A stretch of 64,000 bases of DNA from Madurella fahalii (Eukaryota > Ascomycota > Sordariomycetes > Sordariales), in NCBI GenBank assembly GCA_029876055.1, contig CM056876.1:5456001-5520000 (forward strand), in the 5' to 3' direction. This document shows, piece after piece, positions 1 through 11,022 of this stretch (position 1 is the first letter of the stretch; each line of letters opens with the position of its first letter). The notes under the pieces were generated by a model, which did not search any database, was not told where the DNA came from, and saw only the letters and a program-made list of their open reading frames with translations. Both the position numbers and the translations under genes were made by a program.

Positions 1-343
1 ACGCGTACGGTGCATTAGTATTGATGCGAATAGAGCCAACAGCATGATTTCGCCAGCTTCAGGTTGGCTCTTTCTCCCCGTTGGTCCCATGTCGACTTTT
101 TAGAATTGAGGATTTCGAGCATGGAAAATGTATCTACAGGGTTAGGGTTGATACCTTGGCTGAATGACTAAGCATTTAATCTGTGGCCAACTCTCGATCG
201 GGGGGTTGTCCTTTGGGATGTTGCGGATGGAGCTTCCTTCTAACACCTGCACCGCCTTTGATCCTCTGAACGGTGCACAAAATGCGCGGACGCGTACCAT
301 AGCCGCCCGACAGCAATAGGGATACCACCGGCGACTGCTCAAG
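1..343. other. left-edge noncoding stretch
   Basis: No convincing coding region. A short telomere-like motif (GGGTTAGGGTT) lies near 138-148. The stretch probably holds the promoter of the secreted protein gene starting at 344/368. Only overlapping short ORFs without codon structure are present. Confidence 0.5.
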
Positions 344-1293
344 ATGATCTTCCACTCAACGTCAACCATGCAGCTGCTCGTGCTGTTCGCCGCGTCCCTG
401 ATGGCGCAGGCGCTGGCCGCCGGCCACGAGAATTCGCTGCCCTCGTACCACTATGGCGCTCCCATCCGGGTCGAATGCATGAACCGAAGCTCGTAAGTGG
501 CAGGTACTGACCATCCCTACTCCTTGCTTACCACTATGGCTGCAGCGAAACTGGCGAACATATCGAGAACGCAGCGCACGAGATTCAATGGATTCCCTTC
601 CCCGTTTGCAACGAGACCGGCCAGCCGCTGGAGTTCCACTACGGCATCGAGGGCGAGCAGAACTGTACCATCCCGATGGTCAGCGATCCCTTCTTCCACC
701 TGCTCGAATTCTACATCCACAGTGACGCACCGCTATCCTGCCGCCTGCCTGCACGCCCGCCCCCACACATCAAGGTGGTCGGCGAGGAGCCCCCTGAGCA
801 AGAATATATCCCGCTGGTATTCGCACTAGCGGGATCGTTGCAATTGAGCCACATGCACATCAGCACGCATATGAACGTGCTGCTGCATAGCACACCGAAG
901 CACCATATCCAACCGCACGATAGTGGCGTGCTCGACAGCGGTACTGCCTATAGCACGAGCCCGACGCGCAAAGAGGGCGGCACAACACGGCGTCTCATCA
1001 TCGGGGACCCGCTGCCCCTCAGTTTCAGCGTGAGGTGGTTTCCAACGCCCGCTTTGCCGAAAATCGAGGGCAAGGTCGAGTGGTCCGGAATGGGCGGCCA
1101 CATCTATGCCAGCACCGTGTTTTACTGCTTGGTTTCCTTTGGCGCTGGCGTGGTGGTCTCGGCTGTGTACTTCTTTGGTTCTGTGCTGCCGAAAAGGCTC
1201 AGGGGAAAGGGTCTCGGCGGCGCTACACCGCTGGGGTATGGGCTGAATGGGATGGGCAACGGCTGGGGATACCAGAAGCGGGCGATTGACTAA
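344..1293 (+). CDS. secreted type I single-pass membrane protein, unknown function
   Basis: Two exons, 344-492 and 546-1293, with a 53-nt intron (GTAAGT...TGCAG). From the second in-frame ATG at 368 the product is 290 aa; from 344 it is 298 aa. I prefer 368 because a classic signal peptide (MQLLVLFAASLMAQALAA) then starts directly. The middle is hydrophilic, with potential N-glycosylation sites (NRS, NET, NCT). A membrane segment (IYASTVFYCLVSFGAGVVVSAVYFF) lies about 60 residues from the end and is followed by a short basic, glycine-rich tail. This predicts a luminal or extracellular ectodomain with a small cytosolic tail. I recognise no named family. It converges on the EXPERA gene at 1456-2121. 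Confidence 0.75.
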
Positions 1294-1455
1294 GTTTTCG
1301 GCATGATGCCGGCAGAAGTGGCTCGATATAAATTTGACCGACTACGACTGTCCAAAGAAGATATCACAGTGCTTCGGCGCCCGCGCTAAACGTTTTGTAC
1401 CGGCGGCACGGATCCCATTCAACATCTCTAAGCGTTCCGCTCTCCGCCGCCCCGC

Positions 1456-2121
1456 CTACTGCAACTTCCTGCTTTGTAGGATAGCATCGGCTGCCGTAAT
1501 GCGGCCAAGAATCCGGGTCGCCATGTCAATGGCTCCGAGAGTTGCTACTTTGGTGAGCGAGAGTCTAGTCATCATGGGTGAGACACTCACGGATGATAAA
1601 CCACGGCCCGTAAAACTGGACCCAAAACGCCCGCTTGACCTCGGTCGAGTACACGGCGCTGTCCCAATAAAAGCTGTCAAAGATGCACACCAGCGTCGTG
1701 AAGGCCAGCTCGAGCGCGTAGACGAGAAACAGCAGCTCATCAGCGCCCGAAGTACCGCGGCGCTGCACGCCCAGGCGGTAGATGCCGTACAGCACAATGG
1801 GTAGCAGGAGGACGAGCTCGAGGTAGAGAAAGAGACCCATCCAGCTGTCATGGCCCGACGAAGTCTCGGCCGTCCACTGCACGATAGGGTCGTTGTACGT
1901 CTTGACGTACCATTCCTTGAGGGCATAGGCGGGATAGAGCGGAGCGTCAGCCGATTCGTACACCCAAGTTGGCCAGACGACGTCGAGTAGATCGATGACT
2001 GCGTCGTTAGCCGCACCGATCAACTAGCAGATGCCGATAACGTACACAGGATGATCGGGAGGTGCATCAACAGCCAACCCAACCACGCCTTATTCTTCCA
2101 CGTCTTGTTGTAGGTTGCCAT
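1456..2121 (-). CDS. EXPERA-domain (TMEM97/EBP-like) membrane protein
   Basis: Three exons on the minus strand: 2121-2046, 1998-1591 and 1544-1456, giving 190 aa. Introns are 47 nt (GTACGT, branch GCTAAC, CAG) and 46 nt (GTGAGT...TAG). Splicing joins HLPIILFIDLLDVVWP, the first EXPERA helix with its acidic residue, to YPAYALKEWYVKTYNDPIVQ. The second junction gives FIIPTLGAIDMATRI, the last helix. Four membrane helices fit the TMEM97/sigma-2 and EBP fold, which binds sterols in the endoplasmic reticulum. Length suits the TMEM97/yeast YDR090C-type branch rather than full EBP isomerase. Exact ligand or catalytic activity cannot be read from the sequence. Confidence 0.88.
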
Positions 2122-2352
2122 TTCGCGCTGTTGATCTGTCCGAGATGCAGGGGATCCGGTGAGGGGTGGGTTGAGGTGTCAGTGGAAACTGGAAAGCCCA
2201 GGTACGTAGTCCGGTCGCGACGAGACACCGCGTTCACCGCGCCAAGCTCATTATGTCCGACGCGCCGGATCCCGTCCCCACTCCGCCATCAACCTTACCC
2301 ACCCCACTAATCACGCCGTATCTCGGTCGCAAATTCTCCATCCGGCATCATG

Positions 2353-2456
2353 GGCAAGGTGGCCGAGCGGTCCGAGGCGCCACGTTAGGGTGTTTAACCC
2401 TTAATCAGTTTCCGTGGTCTCGAAAGGGACGTGACTTCGAATCTCCACCCTTGTCA
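2353..2456 (+). tRNA. tRNA-Leu-like gene with intron, degenerate (possible pseudogene)
   Basis: A class II tRNA outline is visible. The 7-bp acceptor stem pairs GGCAAGG (2353-2359) with CCTTGTC (2449-2455), followed by discriminator A. The D-arm GCC/GGC matches fungal tRNA-Leu bodies (GGCCGAGCGGTC). The anticodon stem CCACG/CGTGG (2380-2384, 2413-2417) encloses a loop plus an intron of about 21 nt. A variable arm, the TTCGAAT T-loop (2436-2442) and a T5 Pol III terminator at 2464-2468 follow. Two oddities: the loop reads TTAGGG, one A short of the TTAAGG expected for anticodon AAG although the intron still carries the complement ACCCTTAA, and the T-stem (GTGAC/CTCCA) pairs poorly. It may be inactive or altered in decoding. 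Confidence 0.6.
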
Positions 2457-2469
2457 GCCGTCGTTTTTG

Positions 2470-3111
2470 GTTTAGATTGGAGAACAATGGTTCCTTTTGT
2501 GCCGCTTCCCTCACTGTCTCTAAATTTAGAAAACGGGGTTTGAAGTCTCGATAGCTGGTGTCGTCCGCGGTAAGGAGAGGTCATCTGGTATCCTGTAGCA
2601 AAGATCCGATCTTCGATATACCCGGCTAGGGGCTCTACACTGGCCAGCCATCAAAAGAAGCCCGAAGGGCATTCCAACCTACCTAAGTCTCATGCTCGCG
2701 TGTGGGGAAGGACCCACTGCTGCCAATTCCGGCAGGCTGCCCGGGATCCAGGCCGTCCAAGTTCCAGATCTCCCATCTAACTTGGACTTTCTCCGAGTCG
2801 ATCACATCAGCATAAAGCTGCCCATGGCGGCTGTCTCAGCAGCCGTTGGACGCGACAGGGCCGGCCCCAGATGACTCGAGCCGCATGTTGGCCCTGTCAG
2901 GGGTCGCCAAGCTTCCAGAAACGGGAAATTACGTTATGGTATTTTTCAGGGTCCACTGTCAACCATTTCTCGCAGGGTAATGTTCCGGACAGCCTGCGCA
3001 CTTAACCACAACGTTTCTTCAGCCCGGCGCTGATACCGAGCTCAAACGGCGGCTGCTCCGTCGAACCTCGACTGATGCATCTTGACCACCGATAACGACG
3101 GCAGCAGCGAT
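2470..3111. other. noncoding upstream region of the TRP channel gene
   Basis: No coding region supported. It separates the tRNA-like locus from the channel gene and presumably carries that gene's promoter and leader. A TTG-initiated extension of exon 1 to 3082 exists, but an in-frame stop precedes it. Confidence 0.45.
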
Positions 3112-5297
3112 ATGGGTGTAGAGTGCGCCGACAACAGCCCGCGATCCTCGCACGCTTACGACAACGACGACGACGACGACGATCCAGAGGCCGCGCTAAA
3201 TCCGTGCGCCGACGAGAACGACACCGTGGCGCCTCTCCGTCTCCGGCGGCTCGCCCAGGGCGGAACCGATGCCGGCTCGGCATTCCTGCCCGGGGCGGGC
3301 AACGTCATGTCGGTCTACGTGACAATGCACCGGTGAGTCCGCCTGCCATTTGACACAGGGCTAGGGACTGACGGTCACAGTATCCGTCGGCTGGTCATGG
3401 CAGCCATCGGTGAGTGCCGATGACCTCACGGCTACATGTTTCCGTCTGACATCTCCAGACGATACATACACCCTCGACGAGCTCCGAGCTCCGCATATGG
3501 ATCACCTCGTTGTGCGCCCCCTTGTCGACCGCCTCTACAACCCAGAGAACCCTGCACTCGGTACACACTTCACGATGGACCCGTTGTCCGTGGTACCATG
3601 CTTACCTTTTTGCAGTCTACTGTCTCGTCGCCAACCGTGTCCAGTTCCTGCGTCCCCGTTCTAACGAGGCGCTCCATCAGAGCATCAATGAATCGCGCGC
3701 GATGCTCTGCGAGCTGCTTGCGACCCGCCTCCTGCGCCGGTTCCACGAGGACCACCCCGGCCGCTCGGGACTTCTGCTGCTCGCCAACATTTTAGTCTCG
3801 GGCTTCGACCCCTGCGACACGGCGCCCGAGACTGTACGATCCCGTCGCCCGCAATGGGCAATCCAGAAACGCGGCGGCCATGAGCGCAAGCTCACGGCGC
3901 TCGAGCTCGCCATTATCTCGGAGAGCAAGCTGCTCATCAAGTCGCCGGCCTGCCAACTCGTTGTGGATGCTGTGTACAAGGGCGTCGTGGTCTACACGCC
4001 AATGTCGTTCGTCGACTTTCTCCCGGACCACTACAAGTACCACCCCGTCTCGCTCTATGAGCCCCGCCGCGCGGCCATCCTCAACCACCACCGCCTGATC
4101 GTCCCGCAGCTGCGGAACATCATCGAGCTGATGCATTTCGCCATCCTCCTGGTACTCTACATGCTGACGGTGGCCCACTACGGCTTCGGCAACGACAGAT
4201 CCGGGTTGCGCATCTACGAGACCGTTTTCAACGTCTTCGCCGCCGGCTGGGTTCTCGAGCAGTTTGCTGCCGTCGTCGAGCACGGCTGGGAGGTGCATGC
4301 TCAAAACCTGTGGTCCTTCCTTGACGTGACGTTTGTTTTCATCTACGCCGCTTACGGTCTTGTCCGCAGCGTTGAGCTGCTCTTCATCTCCGATGGCTAC
4401 TACGCGCTTCCCGCGCTTTGCACGGCCGCGCCGGTGTTGCTCACGCGCATCGCCTTCACGCTGATGCCGGACAACATCGTCTTCATTGCGCTGCACGCCA
4501 TGATGCGCGACTTTACCCGGCTGACTTTCATTGCCATCTGGTGCTTCGCTGGCTTCGTCATGGGCCTGCTGTTTCTGGCGAGGACAAGCGGCGACCTTAA
4601 CGCGAGCGTGACATGGGCCACCATCACCAAGTGGCTGTTGTGGATCTGGTTTGGTCTTGATGGCACTGGCATCGAGCGCGCGGCCGACTTCCACCTAATT
4701 CTTGGGCCGACGCTGATCATTACGTTTGCCTTCCTCGGCAACACACTGTTCTTGACCATCCTCGTGGCCATCTTGACCAATACGTTTTCCAAGATCATCT
4801 CCAACGAGGCGGCCGAGATCCAATTCCGCCGGGCCGTGCTCACTTTCCAAGGTGTCAAGAGCGACGCCATCTTCTCGTACCCGCCGCCGTTCAACATTCT
4901 CGCCATGCTCATCATGCTCCCGCTCAAATTCGCCGTTGGGCCCATCGCATTCCACCACATCAACGTGGCCGTGATCCGCGCCATCAACGCCCCGGTGCTC
5001 CTGCTTATCGGTTTGTGGGAGCGACGCCGGGTGTGGGCGCGGCGATCCAAGCCGGGCCGGCCGGGGAGGTGGCGGTACTTTACTGGCTTATCTCCGCATG
5101 TAGACATTCAGGTCGTGTTTGGCTCGGAGCCGCCGCCCGAAGTGCTGGATGAGCTAGAGAAGCTGGACGTGCTGCACGAGGTGCGAGCCGAGCGGGATTT
5201 GGCCGGGCCGTCGCCGACATGGAGGGACCTTGCGCCTTCATCAGTGCGGAGGCGTAAGGCGTCGAATAGCAGCAGTCACAGGATATTTGACGGATAG
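3112..5297 (+). CDS. yvc1: TRP-type vacuolar calcium channel, YVC1-like
   Basis: Four exons: 3112-3332, 3381-3409, 3459-3560 and 3616-5297, spliced to 677 aa. Introns are 48, 49 and 55 nt with GTGAGT, GTGAGT and GTACAC donors. The first ATG in the open frame is at 3112. The N-terminus has an acidic run (DNDDDDDD) and then the fungal YVC1 signature RRLVMAAI...LRAPHMDHLVVRPLVDRLY. A block of about six membrane segments spans roughly residues 285-512, the last ending in LGNTLFLTILVAILTNTFSKI, the typical pore/S6 region. The cytosolic tail is basic, then acidic. Family members release Ca2+ from the vacuole on osmotic or stress signals. Long antisense ORFs over this gene are codon-bias shadows. 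Confidence 0.9.
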
Positions 5298-5363
5298 GCC
5301 TTCATAGACTTATACATCTAAGAGTGGATAGAATCACAGACGTCTTACATGGCAATTCAGCGT

Positions 5364-6901
5364 TCACGATGAAGCTAAACTGGGTTTTTCATCCATTCCT
5401 TCGCGCAGGATCGCCACCTGCCTCTTGATCTCAACCCACAGGATCAGCTGCTCTAGATCGTCGTCATCCCTAACCGCCACCCAGCCATCTTCATCTCCCG
5501 ATCCACAGTCCAGCCCCTTGGCATCGCGGGCAATGACGAGCAGTGCCGCGACAAAGGCCTCCTGGATGTAGGCGAAGCTGAAGCCGTCCGTAATCCCGGC
5601 GATGGCCCCGCAGAGTTTGTCCGGGAACTCGACGTCCTCGTTGTCGGCCAGCTTGTGCTGCCAGAAGCGGCAGTAAGCCACTCGCTGCTCGAAATCTGGA
5701 TCCGGAAAGTAGTATTTCCTGTCAAACCGCGAGGGACGTTTCTATGTTTTGTTAGGGCTGTCCCGCGCTAAAACCGGACGACTTACCGAAATACCCGGGT
5801 CCAGGCGGTCCAGGTGATTGGTGCTGCCGACGATGAAGATGCCGTCGTTGCTCTTGAGCCCGTCGATCTCGTTGAGGAAGTAGCTCCGCACATAGTCCGT
5901 CACGAGCGAATCGAGGTCCTCAAAGATCAGGTAGCACGGCGCGAACTGCCGCGCTTTGGAAAAGATCTGGCGGATGGCGTATTCGGGGCCGGCGAACTAG
6001 TAACCGTGGCTCATTAGTAACTAGCAATGCTTAGAATTCTGGACAGCCTTACTGAGGAGAAACTCCGGACGTAGAGCGCCGGCACCGGATCCTTCTTCTC
6101 ATACAGCGTGTGCATCATGGCCTTGATAGAGATGGTCTTGCCGTTGCCCGGCGGGCCGTGGTAGATGATGCCGCGCTTCCAGGGCACGCCCAGCCGGGTA
6201 TATGTGTCACGCGACTCAAAGAAGGACAGGTGGTCGTCGATGATGGCCTTCTTCATCTTCTCGTCGAGGATGACGGCGTCCCATGACGCCTTGCGGATGC
6301 TGTGGTACAATTCGGCGCTCTTGGCCCACATGCCACCGTCCCATACCCACACTTCCTCGTGCAGCTCATTGCTCCATTGCCCAGCGGAAACGATCAGGGC
6401 GTCTGCCTTGTCCGTGTCTGTCGTCAAGATGTAGTTATTGCGCACGCTTGGATAGTACGAGGTTCCATCACGGCCGTCAACGACGTAGAGTATAAACTCG
6501 TTGTCGCGCCACTTGTAGAGGAACTTGGCAAACTGGACCTCTCGCGTCAGACCCCCGGGGCTGCCGTCGATGCGTCGGGCAGGCGGCACATACACCTTCC
6601 ACGTCAGCGAGGACGGCACCCCCTCGGACTCGCTGACCTGGGTGAAGGTCGCATGCCCAGCGGACGCATAGCCCAGGAGGTCGACGCCATAGGAGGGTGC
6701 AATCACGAGCTCGAGGTTGGGGTATTGCGCCGTAAGGGACCGGGCAACGACAGCGTCCGTGTCGACGCGTTTAGCGCTTGAATGGCGAAAGAACTGCTTG
6801 GCAACCTCGTCTGAGACGGGTTGGTCATGGAGCTGGGGTGGCATGGTGCAATAGGTGGGTAGGCTCACAGGTGGCTGGCTTGGTGTAAGACGACTCGACA
6901 C
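5364..6901 (-). CDS. AAA ATPase, BCS1-like P-loop protein
   Basis: Three exons on the minus strand: 6901-6053, 5996-5787 and 5741-5364, giving 478 aa. Introns are 56 nt (GTAAGG, branch TACTAAT, TAG) and 45 nt (GTAAGT...TAG). Walker A is GPPGNGKT near residues 247-254 and Walker B is CYLIFEDLDSL near 303-313. Sensor 1 and the arginine region follow as GSTNHLDRLDPGIS-KRPSRFDRKYYF. The N-terminal half lacks recognisable BCS1 membrane/import sequences and carries a domain seen in many fungal AAA paralogues, so mitochondrial complex III assembly should not be assumed. A second Met 58 nt in could be the start. The substrate is unknown. Confidence 0.85.
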
Positions 6902-7387
6902 AATGAGTTGTGATGGGTGTCGTTATTGTGCGGGGAAGCGCCGTGCCGCAGATCAACCGCAAACCCCGGTCCAACGCGCCACCGCATGATTTGGTGAGAT
7001 CCAAGTTTCAAAGGTGACAAAAGACTCGGTACCTAAATTGTGGTTATTTCATACTTGACGCTGGCGGAACTGAGATCTCGAGGATAAGACCACTACTAGA
7101 CATCTGTTCGCTGCCGTTGAGCTGACATGGTGATGCTCGGTTAGGAGTTTGTTGGATAGGGTAGGCAATGATTTTAGAAATCTTCAATATTGGCATGCTG
7201 ACGCCTAACAGAGCGCCATTGATAGGCTATTGTCGACTCTATGCGTAGATCTCAGGGGCATAACTCAGGTACCTCACAACGGGGTCCCTTCGTCCTTGCT
7301 GAGGAACAACACGCACCCCATCAAACCATCTTCTCACAAACGGTTGGTTTCCCATTCTAGACTCAACTCGGGCACAAGACCATTGGG
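6902..7387. other. intergenic region
   Basis: Upstream region of the AAA ATPase gene and downstream of the hydrolase gene (both minus). No ORF of substance and no repeat seen. Confidence 0.5.
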
Positions 7388-8519
7388 TTAAGAACCCCAC
7401 TGCGACTCCCCGTACAGCAACCTCTTAACTTCCTGCCCGACATCCCGCGTTGCATTTCGCGCTGCCTGAGACCACGCTGTCATTTGCAGCCAGCCATGTA
7501 CGAGATCATCATAATGGTGCCAATGGACCGTGACACCAGCTTCTGCAAGCTTCCTGGCGTACTCGATACCAACATCTCTCAATGGATCGAATCCGTTGGT
7601 GAAAACAGCCGCTGGGGGCTGAGACATGAGTTCATTTGCCTGCTGCACTCCGGGGGAGACATATCTATCCAGGGGCGTTGGGCCTGCAGATGCGTTAGTG
7701 AGATGGAAGAGATTACCGGGCTGCAAAGATGTTCACCATTGGGGCGTGGAAGATAGTTGTCCGCAAAGCCAAAGATGCCATTGCACTGCAGGTAGTAGCC
7801 CGAGTTATTCTCCCTTGCCGCAGGCGTATCGAACGGCAACCTTGCCTCGGGATACAGAAGCATCTGTGCAGCAAGTGGCTTCTTGTCGTGGTCAAGGCGA
7901 CGTAGGGAGACGGCCGCCGTCATGTTGCCGCCGGCAGAGTCTCCGCCGCCGGCTATGCGGTTCGGGTGCACGCCTCTGCTCCGGTAGCCGTGGTCCTGCA
8001 GCCAGTCAATCACGGCCGAATACTCATCCAGTTGCGTAGGGTAGCGAAACTCGGGTGCCAAGCGGTAGTCGACCGCATAAACCTGACACAATCAGTACTT
8101 GGTAATAATCCTTGGTGGGGCATGGGGCGTACCTGGCATTCGGATTCCTCAGCCACGAGCCTCAGTCCATTCTCGAACTCGTCTACACTGCCGACCGAAT
8201 ACCCGCCGCCATGAAAATATACCAGCGCGCCGGACTCGCCCTTTTTTCTCCTCGCTTTTCCTGACGACGGATACAAGACTCGGATGGGAATCGTCCCATG
8301 CGGCCCACGGACCGCGGTGAATTCCACCTCGTCTATGGGATGAACTTTGCCTTCTGGAAGGTGATGGAGACCAAATATCTCAACGTGATGCTGCCGTTCG
8401 ACGGTAAAACCTTTGACACCGCCGAGCTCTAGCTCTGGGTGGTTGGCGAGAAAGTCCGCTATTCCGCCATTGATCCTGTGGGCTCGGGTGCCGATGGTGG
8501 GTATTGTGGGAGACGACAT
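7388..8519 (-). CDS. alpha/beta hydrolase fold-3 (HSL-type) esterase/lipase
   Basis: Three exons on the minus strand: 8519-8133, 8082-7737 and 7683-7388, giving 342 aa. Introns are 50 nt (GTACGC...TCAG) and 53 nt (GTGAAC, branch CACTAACG, CAG). The oxyanion motif HGGG sits at residues 103-106 (FHGGGYSVGS). The nucleophile elbow GDSAGG is at about 176-181 with Ser178. The catalytic Asp lies in FDPLRDVG and the His in DDLVHGW. This is the hormone-sensitive-lipase family, which cleaves carboxylic esters. The lack of a signal peptide suggests a cytosolic enzyme. The natural substrate cannot be told. Without the second intron the C-terminal third would lie in another frame. Confidence 0.9.
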
Positions 8520-9535
8520 GCCGGGAGTTGTTGAACATCATCATTCTCTTTATTGCTCGCGTGAGGAGGAGACGCCGAGATCGATGCTGGGACATGTTGA
8601 CGTCAAGGTTGGGTAATTAATGCTAGTGCAGTACCAATGCACAGGCGCTCAGTGTATTCCAAGGTAAGGTAAGGTACTCATTCCCAACTGCTGAGTTAGA
8701 ACGTAAGGTAGCGTCTTGCACACTAGGCTAGGCCCGCTCGAGGCACTGTTGTTGACACCGCCTCGTGAGATGTACATAGGGCAATGTGATCATTGAATTA
8801 TACAATTTCGACAATGAAAGGCAAACATTCGGCTGGTCTAATTCAAGCTACGGGAGATGCATTATGCCATGGGATTTTAGGTGCGCTTCGGGTTCCGTTG
8901 CTCTAATTATGACTGAGGTGGGCACGGCCTCCAAAATGCCTCAATCGTACAGGCAACTTGTTGTATCTCGAAAATGAGACTACATACCTTAGACGCCGTT
9001 TGAAGTCTGCGTCTCACGTGGCGCAACAGCGGAAGCTTAACGGGAAGGACGGCTGACTACTACCAGACAAGTCTCATAATCATAGCGCATCAGTGAATGC
9101 CAGTGCGCTCGTATTGTGAGTCGTCATTTCACACGCTTCCGACTCTTCCGAACCACCCGGCCGTTGATCAGATCTGCCTCCATTTACACTAACTGGCGAT
9201 GTAAACCGGTGATTCTCACGTGCCGTGGAAGGTAAAAGAATAAGAAGATCAACAGCCCCCAAGAACGGCTGTAGCCAAGATCGACTAGGCCGGCCAATGG
9301 GGCGCGTGTTGACATTCACAAAGTCCCACTTTCGCGTCTCTTTTCCGCAATCCAATCATTTCCCGACCGCGAATTTCTGTTCTGTGCAACGACAACACTA
9401 TTGGCGGCACTGTCAATCGGCAAACGGACGCAGAGCCCGTCCTCAGATAAGGCGCGCAATGCTGCTCGTTTGACAAACGCCCATCCTTTGGGGCTACTCG
9501 GTAGCAGGAAGTCTGGAAGCCGGGATCAAAACAAC
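8520..9535. other. divergent intergenic region
   Basis: About 1 kb between the hydrolase (-) and phosphotransferase (+) genes, presumably both promoters. It contains short tandem GGTAA repeats near 8660-8675. An upstream open extension of the next gene starts at a TTG (9401) but offers no ATG. No other gene is visible. Confidence 0.45.
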
Positions 9536-11014
9536 ATGCGGGACACAAGCCGGGAAGGGCTGGCTTGGGACGACAACGGCCTGGGTCCCGAACCGCAATG
9601 GACTCGTGAGCCCGACATCCAAGCCGTCCGGCGCGTCTGTCGCCGGCACCTAAGAATCGTCAACGACGGGTTCGACGGCGACTTTGCCGTCAGCTTCCTG
9701 GCCGACGGCGCCTTCAACAAGCTGTACCGAGTCAGGACCGCCCGTGGCCAATTTGTGATGCGCGTGTCGCTCCCTGTCGACCCTCAGAACAAGACCCGTG
9801 GCGAGGCCGCGACACTGCAACTGGTTCACCGCAAGACCGACATCCCCGTCCCGGCCGTCGTGGCTTTCGACGATTCGCGGGGCAGCGAGATTGGATTCGA
9901 GTGGCTCTTAATGGACATGATTCCGGGAACGCCCGCCTACTACCGCTGGCGCAAAATGTCCATGGCGCAGAAGGAGATACTGACCGCCCGAGTGGCCGAC
10001 TTTCAAGCCCAACTTCTCCGCTGCGGGAATTTTGGCAACGGATTCAGGAGCATCGGGACGCTGGGCGCCGGGTCTGACCTCGACAGGGGCGGGCTTCCCG
10101 AACCTGGTCAGATCGTATCCGCCTTCTTTTTCTCTGGCGAGCGTTGTCATTACGCGGTCCCGCGTGGTCCGTTCCAATCGAGTCACGACTGGTACGTGTA
10201 TTGCCTACCTGGGCGTCGAGGATACCACTGACGTTTCAGGCTGCGCGCCCATCTCAATATCATCATCAAGGAGCACACCACAGCTCTAGCCGGGGCCAAG
10301 AATGATGACGACAGGGAGTACGCCCAGAGCGCGCTCCGCGTCGCGCGCAAGCTTCTCCGCATCCTGCACAAGGTTTTCCCGGCAATCGTCAACCCGCCCG
10401 AGCGCACCGTGCTCTGGCACGATGAGCTCTCGCTCAGGAACATCTTGGTCGACGGCAATGGCGGGATCACTGGCATCATTGGATGGTAGGCATGGCCGCT
10501 AAAGGTGCTCATGGGACGATGTGCTGACGCGAGCAGGGAATGCGTCTCGACGATGCCGCGGTGGGTGGCATCGCAAGTTCCCGAGTTCTTGCGGGGCGCG
10601 GCACGTGAGATGAAGCCAGACCGCAACTGCTACACAGATGTCGACAAGGGCGGCGACATGGGCGGAGAACTCGAAGATGGCCTAGACAATGAAGGCAAGA
10701 CTGAGCTCTACTGGATTCACTTAATGGAATACGAGCAGACACAGCTCCGCAAGGTGTATGCAGCACGCATGCGCCAGCTCAGACCGGATTGGGATGTGGA
10801 GGTAGAAGAAGGCGCACTCAAAGTCGACTTCCTTGGTGCTGTATTGCGATGCGGTGCCGGCTTCTATCTCAGACGCATCGAGCAGTGGGTCGACGCGGTC
10901 GAGCGAAAGGAGTTCCCACCTCTGATGGAGGTGTTGAGAGTGGGCATCAAGAAGGACAAAACGAACAAGCCACCAACCTCAGGTTCCCTTACATTAACGA
11001 GCAGATTGTCCTAA
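9536..11014 (+). CDS. aminoglycoside-phosphotransferase-fold (APH) protein, altered active site
   Basis: Three exons: 9536-10191, 10240-10485 and 10537-11014, giving 459 aa. Introns are 48 nt (GTACGT...TCAG) and 51 nt (GTAGGC...GCAG). The small lobe shows SFLADGAFNKLYRVRT and the RVSLPV Lys/Arg strand, followed by E-A-A-T and a hinge LLMDMIPG. The catalytic loop is WHDELSLRNIL, the fungal form of HxDxxxxN. The metal-binding segment, usually IDWE, reads I-I-G-W-E, so the Asp is replaced by Gly. The Gly codon lies right before intron 2, and the splice sites offer no alternative that restores Asp. This large fungal family has mostly unknown substrates. Activity as a kinase is doubtful; a pseudokinase is possible. 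Confidence 0.82.
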
Positions 11015-11022
11015 TATTCCGT

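Noticed and set aside
3792..4694. 300-aa ORF antisense to the TRP channel gene
   Set aside because: Mirror frame of a GC-rich coding exon; charged, domain-free sequence and no splice or start context.
9401..9535. N-terminal extension of the phosphotransferase
   Set aside because: Begins at TTG with no ATG; ATG at 9536 fits better.
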